Positions 53,668 through 63,463 of a stretch of DNA of 64,000 nucleotides are shown here, piece after piece. The position numbers and the translations under genes were made by a program. The stretch comes from JAMXLO01 sp963812505 (GTDB lineage Bacteria; Pseudomonadota; Alphaproteobacteria; Acetobacterales; Acetobacteraceae): NCBI GenBank assembly GCA_963812505.1, contig CAWEVM010000015.1, positions 447,842 through 511,841 on the forward strand. The letters are read 5' to 3'. How positions within the stretch are numbered: the stretch's first letter is position 1; every line of letters begins with the position of its first letter. Under the pieces are notes generated by a model. That model was not told the DNA's origin. It worked only from the letters and a program-made list of their open reading frames with translations, and ran no database searches.

Positions 53668-56600
53668 TCAGTTCGCCCGGGCTTCACCGAGCTTCATCGC
53701 CAGGGTCGACAGGCGCAGGCGGTGTTGCGGCGCCAACAAGTGCTGCAGCCGGTCGAGATAGAGGTAGATCACCGGCGTCGTGTAGAGCGTAAGGACCTGG
53801 CTCAACAGCAGCCCACCCACCATGGCATAGCCCAGGGGCTTGCGCAGTTCCGATCCGGCGCCGTTTTCGAGCATCAGCGGCAGGCCAGACAACAAGGCCG
53901 CCATCGTCGTCATCAGGATGGGGCGGAAGCGCAGAAGACAGGCCTCACGGATCGCGTCATCAGGCGACGCGCCGTTCTGTCTCTCGGCATGAATGGCGAA
54001 GTCGACCATCATGATGCCGTTCTTCTTCACGATGCCGATCAGCAGGATGATGCCGATCATCGCGATGACCGAGAGGTCCGTGTGCGCCAGCATCAGCATC
54101 AGCAGGGCACCGACACCGGCCGACGGCAGAGTGGACAAGATTGTCAGCGGCAGTATGTAGCTTTCGTAGAGCACACCAAGGATGATGTAGACGGAGGCCA
54201 AGGCAGCGGCGATCAGGTAGGGCTCCGTGCTGAGCGAGGTCTGGAACGCCTGGGCCGAACCCTCGAAGCTGCCTTGCAGCGACAATGGCGCGTGCAGCGT
54301 TTCACGAATGTGGCCGATCGCGGTGACCGCATCGCCGAGTGAGGCACCGGGCGCCAGATTGAACGAGATCGTCACTGCCGGGAATTGGCTCTCGTGGTTG
54401 ATCGCAAGTGGTGTAACGGGGCTGGTATCCACGCGAACCAGAGTGGCGAGTGGAACCGCCTGGCCACTGGGAGCATGGACATAGAGCTTGCGAAGTGTCG
54501 CGATGTCGCCTTCCAGTTGCGGCGGCACCTCCAGGATCACGAAGTATGAGTTGAGCTGTGTGAAGTACTGTGTCACCTCGCGCTGGCCGAAGGCGTCGTA
54601 CAGGGTGTCGTCGATCTGCTGTGGCTGGATGCCGAAGCGCTGGGCAGCGTTGCGGTCGATACTCAGCGTTGCGGTGGTGCCGGCGATCTGCTGATCCGTC
54701 GCAACATCGCGCAGCATGGGCAGCGCCTGCATCTGCTGCAGCACTTTTGGTGCCCAGGTGTTCAGTTCGGCAGGGTCCGAATCCTCCAGCGTGTATTGAT
54801 ACAAAGTACGCGTCAGCCGGCCGCCCACGGTGATGTCCTGCGCGGGCTGCATGTAGAGCTGCACGCCGGGAATTGTCTGGACCTTGGCTGAGAGGCGGGC
54901 GATCACCTGCATCACGCCGTCATTTGGGCGTTGGCTCCAGGGTTTCAGATTGATGTACATCCGGCCGTCATTGCCCTGCTGACCCGCAGTTCCCGCACCA
55001 ACCTGCGAGGCGAATGAAGCGACAGCGGGATCATGCGCAACGATGTCGTTGAGCTGCTCCTGAAGTCGGACCATCTGCGCGAACGAGGCATCCTGCGCGC
55101 CTTCGGAGATGCCGATGATCAATCCGACATCCTGCGTGGGAAAGAAGCCTTTGGGGATTGCCACGAACAGCGTAGCGGTGAGAGAGACTGTTGCGAGAAA
55201 GACCAGCAAGGTGCAGAAGCGAAAGCGGAGTGCCATGTCGAGGGTGGCGCGATAGAATGCCAGCATTCCGTCGAACATGGCCTCGACAAGTCGGTAGAGG
55301 CGGCCGTGTTGTGTGTGATGGCTTGTCAGGAAGCGCGAGCACATCATGGGCGTCAAGGTCAGCGAGACAATCGCGGACACCAACACAGTGATCGACACGG
55401 TCATCGCGAATTCGCGGAACAGACGGCCGACGATGCCACCCATGAGTAGCAGCGGGATGAACACGGCGACGAGTGACAGGCTGATCGAGACAATGGTGAA
55501 ACCGATCTCACCGGCGCCCTTGATGGCCGCGTCAAGTGGCGACATGCCATCTTCGATGTGCCGGTAGATGTTCTCAAGCATGACGATCGCGTCGTCGACG
55601 ACGAAGCCCACCGCGATCGTCAGGCCCATCAGTGACAGGTTGTCGAGGCTGAAACCCAGCAGGTACATGGCGCCAAGTGTGCCGACCAGAGCCAATGGCA
55701 CGGTCACGCTGGGGATGATGGTGGCCCACACGTTGCGCAGGAACAGGAAGATCACCATCACCACCAGCCCGATCGACAGGGCCAGCGTGAATTCGACGTC
55801 GTTGACCGAAGCCCGGATGGTCTGGGTGCGGTCGACGATCGTGCTGACATGCACGGACGGAGGGATCGACGCCTCGAGTGCCGGGAGCGCCGCCTTGATG
55901 CGCTCGACAGTGTTGATGACGTTGGCACCGGGCTGCTTGAAAGCGAGCAACAGGATGCCGCGCTTGCCGTTCTGCCAGGCGGCCAGCTCGCGGTTCTGCG
56001 GTCCGCGGATCGCCTGGCCGACATCGCCGATATGCACCGGCGCGCCATTGTGCCAGGCGATGACGATATCGTTGTAGGGCGCGGCGTGAATAAGCTGGTC
56101 GTTGTCCAGCACCGTGTACGAGCTGTCAGGGCCGTCGATACTACCCTTGGGGCTGTTGACGGTGGCGTTGGTCAACGCGCTGCGCACGTCCTCCAGCGTC
56201 AGGCCCATCGCGGCAAGTTTGGCTGGATCGATCTGGACACGGACGGCCGGCTTCTGCTGACCGCCAACCAACACCTGCGAGACGCCGGAGATCTTCGACA
56301 GATGCTGCGCCAGGACATTCTCGGCGTAGTCATCGACCGCAGTCAGCGGCAATGCGTCCGACTGCACGGCCAGTACGAAGATCGGCGCATCCGCCGGATT
56401 GATCTTGCGGGTGGTTGGCTGATTGGGCAGGTTCTTTGGCAATTGACCTTGTGCGGCATTGATCGCCGCCAGCACGTCGGTCTGCGCCGCGTCGATATTG
56501 CGGTCCAGGTCGAACTGCAGGGTGATCGTGCTGGTGCCCAGTACGTTCATCGAGGTCATCTGTGCCAGTCCGTTGATCTGGCTGAATTGCGTCTCGAGCG

Positions 56601-56796
56601 GTTGCGCCACACTGGACGCCATGGTGTCGGGGCTTGCGCCGGGGTCCTGTGCAGTGACGGTGATGGTTGGAAAATCGACCTGCGGCAGCGGCGCCACCGG
56701 CAGCAGTGGATATGCGGCCAGGCCGACGAGGAGGATTGCCGCCATCAGCAGTGATGTTGCGATGGGACGACGGATGAAGGGTTCCGAGATGCTCAT
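53668..56796 (-). CDS. RND multidrug efflux permease (MdtB/MdtC-like, HAE-1 group)
   Basis: 1,042 residues, canonical for HAE-RND. N-terminal SISEPFIRRPIATSLLMAAI, the proton-relay pair in VGFVVDDAIVMLENIYRHIE (Asp-Asp), PLALVGTLGAMYLLGFSLDN, and the C-terminal VKKNGIMMVDFAIHAERQNG. Twelve transmembrane helices with two large periplasmic loops. Couples proton flow to export through an adaptor; no outer-membrane channel gene is in the window. Start overlaps the adaptor stop (ATGA). Confidence 0.93.
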   Translation of the reverse strand: MSISEPFIRRPIATSLLMAAILLVGLAAYPLLPVAPLPQVDFPTITVTAQDPGASPDTMASSVAQPLETQFSQINGLAQMTSMNVLGTSTITLQFDLDRNIDAAQTDVLAAINAAQGQLPKNLPNQPTTRKINPADAPIFVLAVQSDALPLTAVDDYAENVLAQHLSKISGVSQVLVGGQQKPAVRVQIDPAKLAAMGLTLEDVRSALTNATVNSPKGSIDGPDSSYTVLDNDQLIHAAPYNDIVIAWHNGAPVHIGDVGQAIRGPQNRELAAWQNGKRGILLLAFKQPGANVINTVERIKAALPALEASIPPSVHVSTIVDRTQTIRASVNDVEFTLALSIGLVVMVIFLFLRNVWATIIPSVTVPLALVGTLGAMYLLGFSLDNLSLMGLTIAVGFVVDDAIVMLENIYRHIEDGMSPLDAAIKGAGEIGFTIVSISLSLVAVFIPLLLMGGIVGRLFREFAMTVSITVLVSAIVSLTLTPMMCSRFLTSHHTQHGRLYRLVEAMFDGMLAFYRATLDMALRFRFCTLLVFLATVSLTATLFVAIPKGFFPTQDVGLIIGISEGAQDASFAQMVRLQEQLNDIVAHDPAVASFASQVGAGTAGQQGNDGRMYINLKPWSQRPNDGVMQVIARLSAKVQTIPGVQLYMQPAQDITVGGRLTRTLYQYTLEDSDPAELNTWAPKVLQQMQALPMLRDVATDQQIAGTTATLSIDRNAAQRFGIQPQQIDDTLYDAFGQREVTQYFTQLNSYFVILEVPPQLEGDIATLRKLYVHAPSGQAVPLATLVRVDTSPVTPLAINHESQFPAVTISFNLAPGASLGDAVTAIGHIRETLHAPLSLQGSFEGSAQAFQTSLSTEPYLIAAALASVYIILGVLYESYILPLTILSTLPSAGVGALLMLMLAHTDLSVIAMIGIILLIGIVKKNGIMMVDFAIHAERQNGASPDDAIREACLLRFRPILMTTMAALLSGLPLMLENGAGSELRKPLGYAMVGGLLLSQVLTLYTTPVIYLYLDRLQHLLAPQHRLRLSTLAMKLGEARAN

Positions 56797-57926
56797 CGCG
56801 CGGCGATCCTCGTGCCCGATTGGAGACGCGACTGACCGCCGACCACGACGTCTTCGCCACCGCTGAGACCCTTTGTGACGATGGAGAGTTGCGTGGTTTG
56901 GTATCCGATCGTGACGGGGTCGCGCGTCACCGTGGAGTTGGGACCGACGGCATAAACGTAGAGGCCGTCAGGACCGTGCTGGATTGCGCTGGGCGGCACG
57001 GTGACGGCGTCATGCGCGGTGCCGGTCTGTAAATGAGCGTTGATGAACTGGCCGGGCCAAAGTTTGTTCTGCGGGTTCGGGAAGGTTGCCTTCAGGCGGA
57101 TTGTCCCCGTGGTGGCGTCGATCGTGTTGTCCGGTGTGAGCAGAGTTCCCTGATCGAGTTCGGTGCCGTCGTCGCTGGAATATGCCAATACCGCCAGCGG
57201 TCCGCGGCGCATGTCTGCCTGAACGCCAGGCAGCTCATCCTGGGGCAAGGTGAACGTGGCCGAGATCGGATGGATCTGGGTGACGGTGATGATGCCGGTC
57301 GCATTGGCGGCCTGGATGAGGTTGCCGGGATCAACCAATCGCAGCCCGACGCGGCCGTTCACCGGCGATGTGATGTAACAATAGGCGAGGTTGAGCTGTG
57401 CCGCCTCGATCGCCGCCTGATCGCCGGCCACGGCGGCGGTGTCCGTTCCGACCAGCGCCTGTTGCGTGTCGACCTGTTGGCGCGATGCGAAGTCCTGGGT
57501 CGACAGCGACTGGAAGCGCGCAAGGTCAAGCCGGGCATTGACGAGTTGCGCCTGGTCCTGCGCCTTCTTCGCGGTGGCCTGATCGAGCGCGGCCTGATAG
57601 GGGCGCGGATCGATCACGGCGATGAGATCGCCCTTCTTGACCTCCTGTCCTTCGGTGACGGGAACGCTCATCAGCGTTCCATCGACGCGGGCGCGGACCA
57701 GCACCGACTGATAGGCCTCGACGGAGCCCACGCCGGTCTCATAGATCGGAACATCCTGCCGGGTGGCTTTTGCGACCACCGCGGGAACACTGGCGGTCTC
57801 TGTTACATCCTGTTGCGGTGCTGCATGCTGCGCGGACGAACTCCGCATCTCAAAGGCGACTGCCGCCGCCGCGCAAACCGCAACAGCCCCCAGCCGCACT
57901 GCGACCCGCCTGCTTCGTCCGTGCAT
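56793..57926 (-). CDS. RND efflux periplasmic adaptor (MdtA-like membrane fusion protein)
   Basis: 377 residues. Uncleaved membrane anchor or signal at the N-terminus (RLGAVAVCAAAAVAFE), then lipoyl half GVGSVEAYQSVLVRARVDGT, coiled-coil hairpin ~105-170 (QLVNARLDLARFQSLSTQDF), second lipoyl half NLAYCYITSPVNGRVGLRLV and the beta-barrel GIITVTQIHPISATFTLPQD. Bridges the RND pump to an outer-membrane channel. The preceding LysR gene is 121 bases upstream, same strand, and could control the pump. Confidence 0.92.
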   Translation of the reverse strand: MHGRSRRVAVRLGAVAVCAAAAVAFEMRSSSAQHAAPQQDVTETASVPAVVAKATRQDVPIYETGVGSVEAYQSVLVRARVDGTLMSVPVTEGQEVKKGDLIAVIDPRPYQAALDQATAKKAQDQAQLVNARLDLARFQSLSTQDFASRQQVDTQQALVGTDTAAVAGDQAAIEAAQLNLAYCYITSPVNGRVGLRLVDPGNLIQAANATGIITVTQIHPISATFTLPQDELPGVQADMRRGPLAVLAYSSDDGTELDQGTLLTPDNTIDATTGTIRLKATFPNPQNKLWPGQFINAHLQTGTAHDAVTVPPSAIQHGPDGLYVYAVGPNSTVTRDPVTIGYQTTQLSIVTKGLSGGEDVVVGGQSRLQSGTRIAAR

Positions 57927-58047
57927 TCTCCCGGTCCTTCTTCGCCATGCTGCAGCGCAATATCGAAGCGGATGCGCAGGACAGAAGGCTCGAAGCGGCG
58001 CATGGGCACATGCAGGAGGAGAATGCCGCCGCGTTGGCGGTGGAGGT

Positions 58048-59043
58048 TCAGACCTCGACCGATGCCCGGATCATGCTGCGCAACCAGCGCTGCGCCGGAT
58101 GACTGTCGAGCCGCCGATGCCAGATCATCGACAACCCGATGCGCGGCGAAGCGAATGGCAGCTCTTTCACCACAAGGGGACAGATCAGTGCCAGATCATT
58201 GGCGGTGCGTCGCGGCACGATCGCCAGCCGATCCGAGCCGACCAGCATCAGGACGATCGACAGGAATGGCACTCGCGTCGCGATCCGGCGCGCCAAGCCA
58301 CGCTGCTCCAGTGCCGCGTCCACGAAACTCGTGTCGTCACCGCTGGAGGTAATGACGACATGCGGAATACTCGCCAGGATCTCCGCGGAGAAAGCGGTCT
58401 CGCGAGCTGCGGAATGCTGGCGGTCGAGTAGTGCAACGTAATCGTCATCGGTGATCCGCACGCACTTGAAGCGTTCGCCGCCATCAACAAGCCGGCTGAG
58501 CGCAACGTCGACGCCGCCTGCGTCCAATTGGTCGAGGACATTGATGAGGCCGACCGGCTTGATGTCCAAAGTGACATTGGGCGCTTTCTCGGCGACCTTG
58601 CGGGCCAGTGTCGGCACCACCGCACGCGCCGCGTAGTTGTTCACTGCAAGTGTGAAGCCGCGTGACGATTGTGCCGGATCGAAGGTCTCGGGCTCCAGCG
58701 CGAGACGCAGCACGCGCAGCGCGTCACGGATGGGTTCGGCCATTTGCTGGGCCCGCGGCGTCGGCTGCATGCCGTCCGGCGCGCGGACGAACAACTCGTC
58801 GTTCAGCACGTGGCGAAGCCGCGCGAGGGCATGGCTGGTGGCCGGCTGACTTAGACCGAGCCGGCGGCCGGCGCGCGTCAGGTTGTGCTCCTGCATGAGT
58901 GCATCGAAGACGATCAACAGATTGAGATCGATCGCCCCCCAATGTCCGGTACGATCACCTGATCCGTTCAGGGCTGTCGATTGCCGAGCCGATCCCGCCG
59001 GCCTGGGGTCGATCGTGAGTCCGGTGTCGGATGACTGGGTCAT
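58048..59043 (-). CDS. LysR-family transcriptional regulator
   Basis: 331 residues. N-terminal winged helix-turn-helix at ~38-98: LNLLIVFDALMQEHNLTRAG, RRLGLSQPATSHALARLRHV, NDELFVRAPDGMQPTPRAQQ; C-terminal periplasmic-binding-like effector domain. The effector pocket has an NYAARAVVPTLARKVAEKAP start typical of the NodD/PcaQ-like branch. ~37 residues precede the HTH, so the true start could be at a later codon. The 121-base spacer to the RND adaptor is the likely regulatory target. Confidence 0.87.
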   Translation of the reverse strand: MTQSSDTGLTIDPRPAGSARQSTALNGSGDRTGHWGAIDLNLLIVFDALMQEHNLTRAGRRLGLSQPATSHALARLRHVLNDELFVRAPDGMQPTPRAQQMAEPIRDALRVLRLALEPETFDPAQSSRGFTLAVNNYAARAVVPTLARKVAEKAPNVTLDIKPVGLINVLDQLDAGGVDVALSRLVDGGERFKCVRITDDDYVALLDRQHSAARETAFSAEILASIPHVVITSSGDDTSFVDAALEQRGLARRIATRVPFLSIVLMLVGSDRLAIVPRRTANDLALICPLVVKELPFASPRIGLSMIWHRRLDSHPAQRWLRSMIRASVEV

Positions 59044-59102
59044 CGCTCATTCCCGCTGTGCATATCGCCGATCGGATTATGCATGAACGGAGCGGTGCGC
59101 GT

Positions 59103-59141
59103 GCCCTGGATGCTGCAATGCAGCATTGCAGCATCCAGGGC
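59103..59141. promoter_or_regulatory. 39-bp nearly symmetric palindrome (operator or cruciform candidate)
   Basis: Arms of 19 bases (59103-59121 and 59123-59141) around a single A; the centre reads CTGCAATGCAGCATTGCAG. Perfect over all 19 pairs. It is not followed by a T-run on either strand, so it is not a standard terminator. It lies 60 bases upstream of the lysR start and could be an operator. Confidence 0.6.
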
Positions 59142-59322
59142 CGGTCAAAAAGGAACGGACAGTGCGGGCAATGCGATGGGGGCTGTGGCTGCGCGCGGCA
59201 ATGGAGGGCTTCACACGCTCGCGATCTCGGGAGATCGGTCTTGGCTTCGGATTTTGCCGTTTGGATTCGGCAAGCGATCAGATTGATCACCGCGCCGGAT
59301 GCGGCGCGTCGCAGAGAGGCTA

Positions 59323-59348
59323 GGCGGCAGGTCTTACAACCTGCCGCC
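59323..59348 (-). terminator. Hairpin downstream of the VOC gene
   Basis: GGCGGCAGGT, six-base loop, ACCTGCCGCC: perfect 10-base stem just beyond the VOC stop (minus strand). Little T-run follows, so it may be a weak or Rho-assisted terminator. Confidence 0.55.
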
Positions 59349-59370
59349 CTGCGGCGTTGCCGCTGCCTAA

Positions 59371-59838
59371 TTAGCGGTCGGAGGTGACCGGCGTCAGCTC
59401 ATAGAGCTGCGTGTTGGAGCGGATGGCCTCGTTCCAGCCTTTCTCACGAACATCGAAATGCACCCAGTCCGGTCCGATGAACTTCTCATTCGGTGCGTTC
59501 CTGATCAGGCTTTCCCGTCGCGGCGCCGCCGCATTATCCTGCACGTGTGGCACGTTCGCGGCGTCCAGTTCGGCAACTTTTGCCCTCTGATCGTCGACCA
59601 TGAAGCCGATATGGTGGATGCCGCAGAAATCCGATGACTGCTCAGGCCCGAGCTGGGGCGTGTTGGGCCCGTGCTTCAGGATGGCAAAATAGATGTAGCC
59701 ATCGCTTAGCCAGACGCCATCGTCACCGGTGTCCTTTGGCTGCCGGTACAGCTCCTTCAGTTCGAAGTGCTTCTTGTAGAATTCAGCGGTGCCCGCCGGA
59801 TCCTTGCTCGCTATCGCCACGTGCCGGATAAACGCCAT
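59371..59838 (-). CDS. VOC-family protein
   Basis: 155 residues from ATG 59838, preceded by AAGGAGA at six bases. First module starts FIRHVAIASKDPAGTAEFYK; the second starts GIHHIGFMVDDQRAKVAELD, giving the two His of a metal site. Similar in layout to bleomycin-resistance/dioxygenase-fold proteins; reaction unknown. It stands alone: no neighbour overlaps. Confidence 0.82.
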   Translation of the reverse strand: MAFIRHVAIASKDPAGTAEFYKKHFELKELYRQPKDTGDDGVWLSDGYIYFAILKHGPNTPQLGPEQSSDFCGIHHIGFMVDDQRAKVAELDAANVPHVQDNAAAPRRESLIRNAPNEKFIGPDWVHFDVREKGWNEAIRSNTQLYELTPVTSDR

Positions 59839-60345
59839 GGTCTTTCTCCTTCGGTTTCGTTACGTCATAATCGAACGCAACCGCTACTGCCGGCCATCTC
59901 CCTCTCGAACGTGAGTCCGGCCACAGTGGCGGTACTGCTCAGGCGAAGCCACGAAGTCGGCAAGCCAGGGAAACCCATGTGAGCCCGATCGTCCGATCAT
60001 CAAGAACGTGGTGTCAACAGCCGCGGCGGGCGTTGGCCGTGTGCCCACAGGCTAGTCGCCGGCGGGACGTTCGGCCCGGCGTTCGACGACGAGCTTGCGC
60101 CTGCCCTCCGGCGAGACCGGCGCCAATGCCTGCTGCGCTCCCGGTTGATCGAACTGCTCCGCGGTGACCTGGCGGGCCGCCCGCGCGACCAAGTTCGCCA
60201 TCCGCCGCACGCTTCCCAGCGGCAGACCTGGCGACGGCGACATCTACGGCAGCCAGCAATATGGCCCGTTGCTTGGTTTGGAGATACCCGTCGCGCGCGA
60301 ATAGTTGTCGCGCCGGTCCGCGTGCATGATGGTCCGTTGGCCGCG
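59839..60345. other. 507-base region without a recognisable gene
   Basis: Only short frames occur. A minus-strand frame at 60052-60243 reads RRMANLVARAARQVTAEQFD followed by VVERRAERPAGD, which could be the C-terminal remnant of an old gene; it has no start with a ribosome-binding site and no recognisable family. No tRNA or repeat found. Confidence 0.5.
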
Positions 60346-61074
60346 CTACCCATCCAGTTCCGAATAGCGGCGGAAGATCCCGGTCTCCTTGAACGGTACG
60401 CGTCGTTCGCTCGTCAAATAAGCCTTCAGGCGCGGTCGTTCCGCCACCGCTTTGTGCAGGGCCATCAGGCGCGGCAGCTTCGTCAACTCTCGTTCGCACA
60501 CGAGAGGAAACGCGAAATGCAATCCTTCGACCAATTGGAACAAGGACAGATCGGCATAGGTGACGGAGCTACCAATCAGGTGATTCGCACCGGCCGGGTT
60601 GGCCTTTAGAATCCGCTCGAACCAGCCAAGAAACTTCGGCATCCGGTCCCTGCGGAAGACCGCGGCGCGCGCGATCGCCTCATCCCTTTGTTCATGGAAC
60701 CACTTATCCTCATCGATCGGATGGTGTGAATTGTACACCTCCTTGACGATGTCGGTAATCGTGAGCTGGATCTGATGCGTCCACAGCCGGCCGTCTTCAT
60801 TGGTTGGCGCAAGTCCGATCCGCCCGCCGAGATACAGCAGAATCGCCGCGGTGTGGCTGACAATCACGTCACCATCGCGCAGGAACGGTGGTGCGAACGG
60901 GATGTGCGACGTGCCCTCACCGCGAAGCAGAGCCAGCATGGCCGGAACGCCGCGTCCCTCGCTCTCTGAGCCACGCGCCACGTCGATATAGGCGGCGCCT
61001 GCATCTTCCAGCGCGAGGCGAACGAACTCGCCGCGTCCTTGGATTTCCGGCCAATAGAAGAACTCGTAAGCCAT
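60346..61074 (-). CDS. Glutathione S-transferase
   Basis: 242 residues. N-terminal thioredoxin-fold domain: FFYWPEIQGRGEFVRLALED with the GSH-interacting Tyr, and DGDVIVSHTAAILLYLGGRI (Ser-containing SNAIL-like motif). C-terminal all-helical domain has SSVTYADLSLFQLVEGLHFA. It resembles the sigma/alpha-type GST family, though in bacteria the substrate is rarely known. Start ATG 61074 with AGGAG upstream. Possibly conjugates an aromatic epoxide or acts on a glutathionyl intermediate. Confidence 0.88.
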   Translation of the reverse strand: MAYEFFYWPEIQGRGEFVRLALEDAGAAYIDVARGSESEGRGVPAMLALLRGEGTSHIPFAPPFLRDGDVIVSHTAAILLYLGGRIGLAPTNEDGRLWTHQIQLTITDIVKEVYNSHHPIDEDKWFHEQRDEAIARAAVFRRDRMPKFLGWFERILKANPAGANHLIGSSVTYADLSLFQLVEGLHFAFPLVCERELTKLPRLMALHKAVAERPRLKAYLTSERRVPFKETGIFRRYSELDG

Positions 61075-61257
61075 GGCGACGCCTCTCCTGCCAACGACGG
61101 TGAAACCGCATCGTCGCCACGGGAGATCCTGCTGTCCAGCTGGAGTTCCCCGGTGTCAATCTACTGGAGTTGCGCATATGCATGAGAGGATCTTGAAGCG
61201 GCTGGATAAACGCCACCATCGAGGCGCTGGCGCCCCACTAGGGCCGTCGCCGTGCGT

Positions 61258-62214
61258 TTAGCCGGTGGGAAAATCGTACAGCGCGGCAGGGTTCTCAACC
61301 AGGACCTTGTGTCGCGCCGCCGCGTCCGGCACCCACACCGCCAGCAGATCGAATAACACCGCGTCGTCCGGCTTCTTGTCCACGGCCTCGCTCGGATGCG
61401 GCCAGTCACTGCCCCACACCACGCGCTCCGGCGCGGCGCGCGCATAGCCCTGCGCGACCGCGAGGCGATCGGCGTATTCGGGCGGTCCCGATTTCGTGTC
61501 GGCATAGGCGCCAGACAGCTTCACCCAGGTATTGCCCTTGTCGATCAGGCGCCGGATCAACTGGTAGCTCGGGCTGTTGACATCCGGTGCATGCGCGAGG
61601 TGGTCGAACACCAGTCGTCCCGGCACTCGCAAGAAGATCTCTTGCGCCGCGACGATCTGCTCTGGCGGAGCGTTGATCTGGCAGTTCCATCCCATCGGCT
61701 CGATGCGCTTCGCCAGCGGCTCGACCATATCGATCGTGGTGGCTCCCGCGGGTGCGAGGTTGAAGCGGATGCCACGCACGCCTGCATCGTGCATCTGGCG
61801 CAGTTCCCGATCCGTCACCGAAGTGTTTACCACACCGACCATGCGGGCACGCTCCTTGCCGCCAAGCTGCGGCAGCAGCGCAAGAAAATGCGAGTTGTCG
61901 GTGCCATAGGTGGACGGCAGTATCACCACACAGCGTGTCGTGCCGATCCGGCGTTGCAGGTTGTGGTAGTCCTGCACCGAGGCCGGTGGCGGCTTCAGCG
62001 TAGCGTAGGGCGCGATGGGGAAGCCCGAATCATAAATGTGGAAGTGGCAATCCGTCGCGTTAGGAGGCGCTTTGGTCTTTGGCGGCTCGGTGCCCACAGA
62101 CCAGCGAACCTCGGTCTGCTGCTGGGCGTTGGCCTGGGCGAGCGAGGCGCCGCCAACGGCCGCAAGGCTCAAGGCGGCGCGCAGCAGACCGCGGCGATCC
62201 GGCGTAGCGTTCAT
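61258..62214 (-). CDS. Exported amidohydrolase-family 2 protein (2-pyrone-4,6-dicarboxylate-lactonase-like)
   Basis: 318 residues from ATG 62214; the upstream frame runs through the peptidase gene and is excluded. N-terminal signal (RRGLLRAALSLAAVGGASLA) with a Tat-like Arg pair. The metal-binding DCHFHIYDSGFPIAP, GIRFNLAPAGATTI, VFDHLAHAP, and the terminal VVWGSDWPHPSEAV (Asp metal ligand) motifs are those of the TIM-barrel amidohydrolase/PDC lactonase group. Exported, unlike cytoplasmic LigI. It lies 37 bases downstream of the P1 peptidase gene and is probably co-transcribed. Confidence 0.85.
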   Translation of the reverse strand: MNATPDRRGLLRAALSLAAVGGASLAQANAQQQTEVRWSVGTEPPKTKAPPNATDCHFHIYDSGFPIAPYATLKPPPASVQDYHNLQRRIGTTRCVVILPSTYGTDNSHFLALLPQLGGKERARMVGVVNTSVTDRELRQMHDAGVRGIRFNLAPAGATTIDMVEPLAKRIEPMGWNCQINAPPEQIVAAQEIFLRVPGRLVFDHLAHAPDVNSPSYQLIRRLIDKGNTWVKLSGAYADTKSGPPEYADRLAVAQGYARAAPERVVWGSDWPHPSEAVDKKPDDAVLFDLLAVWVPDAAARHKVLVENPAALYDFPTG

Positions 62215-62251
62215 TGTTTCCTCCTGTTGGCGCGACAGCGCGGCCGGCAGA

Positions 62252-63262
62252 CTACAGCACCTCGGCGATCCCGACACGACGGTGTCCCTGTCGTCCCACC
62301 ATGGTCTGCGCGGAGACCAGTGCATCGAGCACTGCTTCCTGCGTCCCTTCCGCGGCAGCCTGGAACAGCCGGTCGATACGCGCCTCGGCCAGCACGCGGT
62401 GTTCGAGCAGATCCTGTTGGGCGTCGTGCGGCACCTTGTTCGCAGTGGTGAACGCCACCGCGATATCGCCGCTGCCGTTGCCCCAGAATGAGCCGCACCA
62501 TGCGAGACCGACACCCGCACGACGCGCGACGCGCATCAATTGGCGATGCTCCAGCGGAACGTCGGTGCCAATGACGATGATGCAGGAGCCGGCCTCCGCG
62601 GCGCGCGGCGACGTTCGGTCCAGCCGCCTGCCATCGGGCAAACGCAGATCACCGGCACGGCCGAAGTTGGCCAGCACCAGAACACCGAGATGATAGCTCT
62701 CTCCGTCCAGCCGCAACCGCCGCGATGCGCTGCCGATACCACCCTTCAGGCCGAAGCAACTCATGCCGGTTCCGGCGCCGATCGCGCCGACCGCGAACTC
62801 CTCGCTCGCCACTTCGATCGCCGCGGTGGCATGTGCCTCAGTGACCGCCATAGCCTGGATGTCGTTCAGGTAGCCGTCATTGCACTCCAGCACGACCGGA
62901 TTGACTGTCGCGGTCTGCCGGCCGATCTCCGGATCCGCAGCGATCGCCCGGCGGATCAGCGAGTTGGCGCAGGTGCCGACGGCGAATGTGTTGGTGAGCA
63001 GAATCGGCGTTTCCAACGTGCCGAGTTCGTTCACCTGCATCAGGCCCGTGCTCTTGCCGAAGCCGTTCAGCACGACCCCAGCCGCCACGACTTTGTCGCG
63101 GAACAGATTGCCTCTGTGCGGCAGAATGGCCGTGACACCTGTGCGCACGTCACCCTCGACCACCGTCGTGTGCCCCACAGTGACGCCTGGTACATCGGCA
63201 ATGCTGTTGTGCTCGCCGGGAGGCAATTTCCCACAGGCGAGCCCCAGGTCGCGTGCACGCAT
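62252..63262 (-). CDS. P1-family (S58/DmpA-type) self-cleaving aminopeptidase
   Basis: 336 residues from ATG 63262 (GGAGG at five bases; the longer TTG start lacks one). Starts with the DmpA-like IADVPGVTVGHTTVVEGDVR and contains AAGVVLNGFGKSTGLMQVNE, GAIGAGTGMSCFGLKGGIGS and the autoproteolysis region FWGNGSGDIAVAFTTANK, where the chain would be cut before the Ser of GSGD to give the beta subunit nucleophile. Acts as an aminopeptidase, amidase or esterase in relatives. Followed by the amidohydrolase gene. Confidence 0.9.
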   Translation of the reverse strand: MRARDLGLACGKLPPGEHNSIADVPGVTVGHTTVVEGDVRTGVTAILPHRGNLFRDKVVAAGVVLNGFGKSTGLMQVNELGTLETPILLTNTFAVGTCANSLIRRAIAADPEIGRQTATVNPVVLECNDGYLNDIQAMAVTEAHATAAIEVASEEFAVGAIGAGTGMSCFGLKGGIGSASRRLRLDGESYHLGVLVLANFGRAGDLRLPDGRRLDRTSPRAAEAGSCIIVIGTDVPLEHRQLMRVARRAGVGLAWCGSFWGNGSGDIAVAFTTANKVPHDAQQDLLEHRVLAEARIDRLFQAAAEGTQEAVLDALVSAQTMVGRQGHRRVGIAEVL

Positions 63263-63463
63263 GGCAGCCTCCAACGTCGATCTCGTAACCGCAAAAGCGA
63301 GTTCGTGCTGAACCGCTGACCATTATAGTGCTCGCTCCGGCAGATTGACGCGTGGCGAAGTCCTCGGCACCGTGCGCAGCGGTGCGATCGCAGACGACAG
63401 CCGTCTGCCAACCTGGCCGTACTCCCGTCGTCCGACAGAACGAACAAAACAACGGAGGCAACG

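Larger units (their letters stand above)
59044..59370. other. 327-base intergenic region between lysR and the VOC gene
   Basis: It holds the 39-bp palindrome (59103-59141) and the hairpin at 59323-59348; in the remaining 59142-59322 I see no gene, only short frames. Confidence 0.6.

Noticed and set aside
59323..59348. Hairpin as a strong intrinsic terminator
   Set aside because: Stem is good but no T-run follows on either strand, so it is listed only as a weak candidate.
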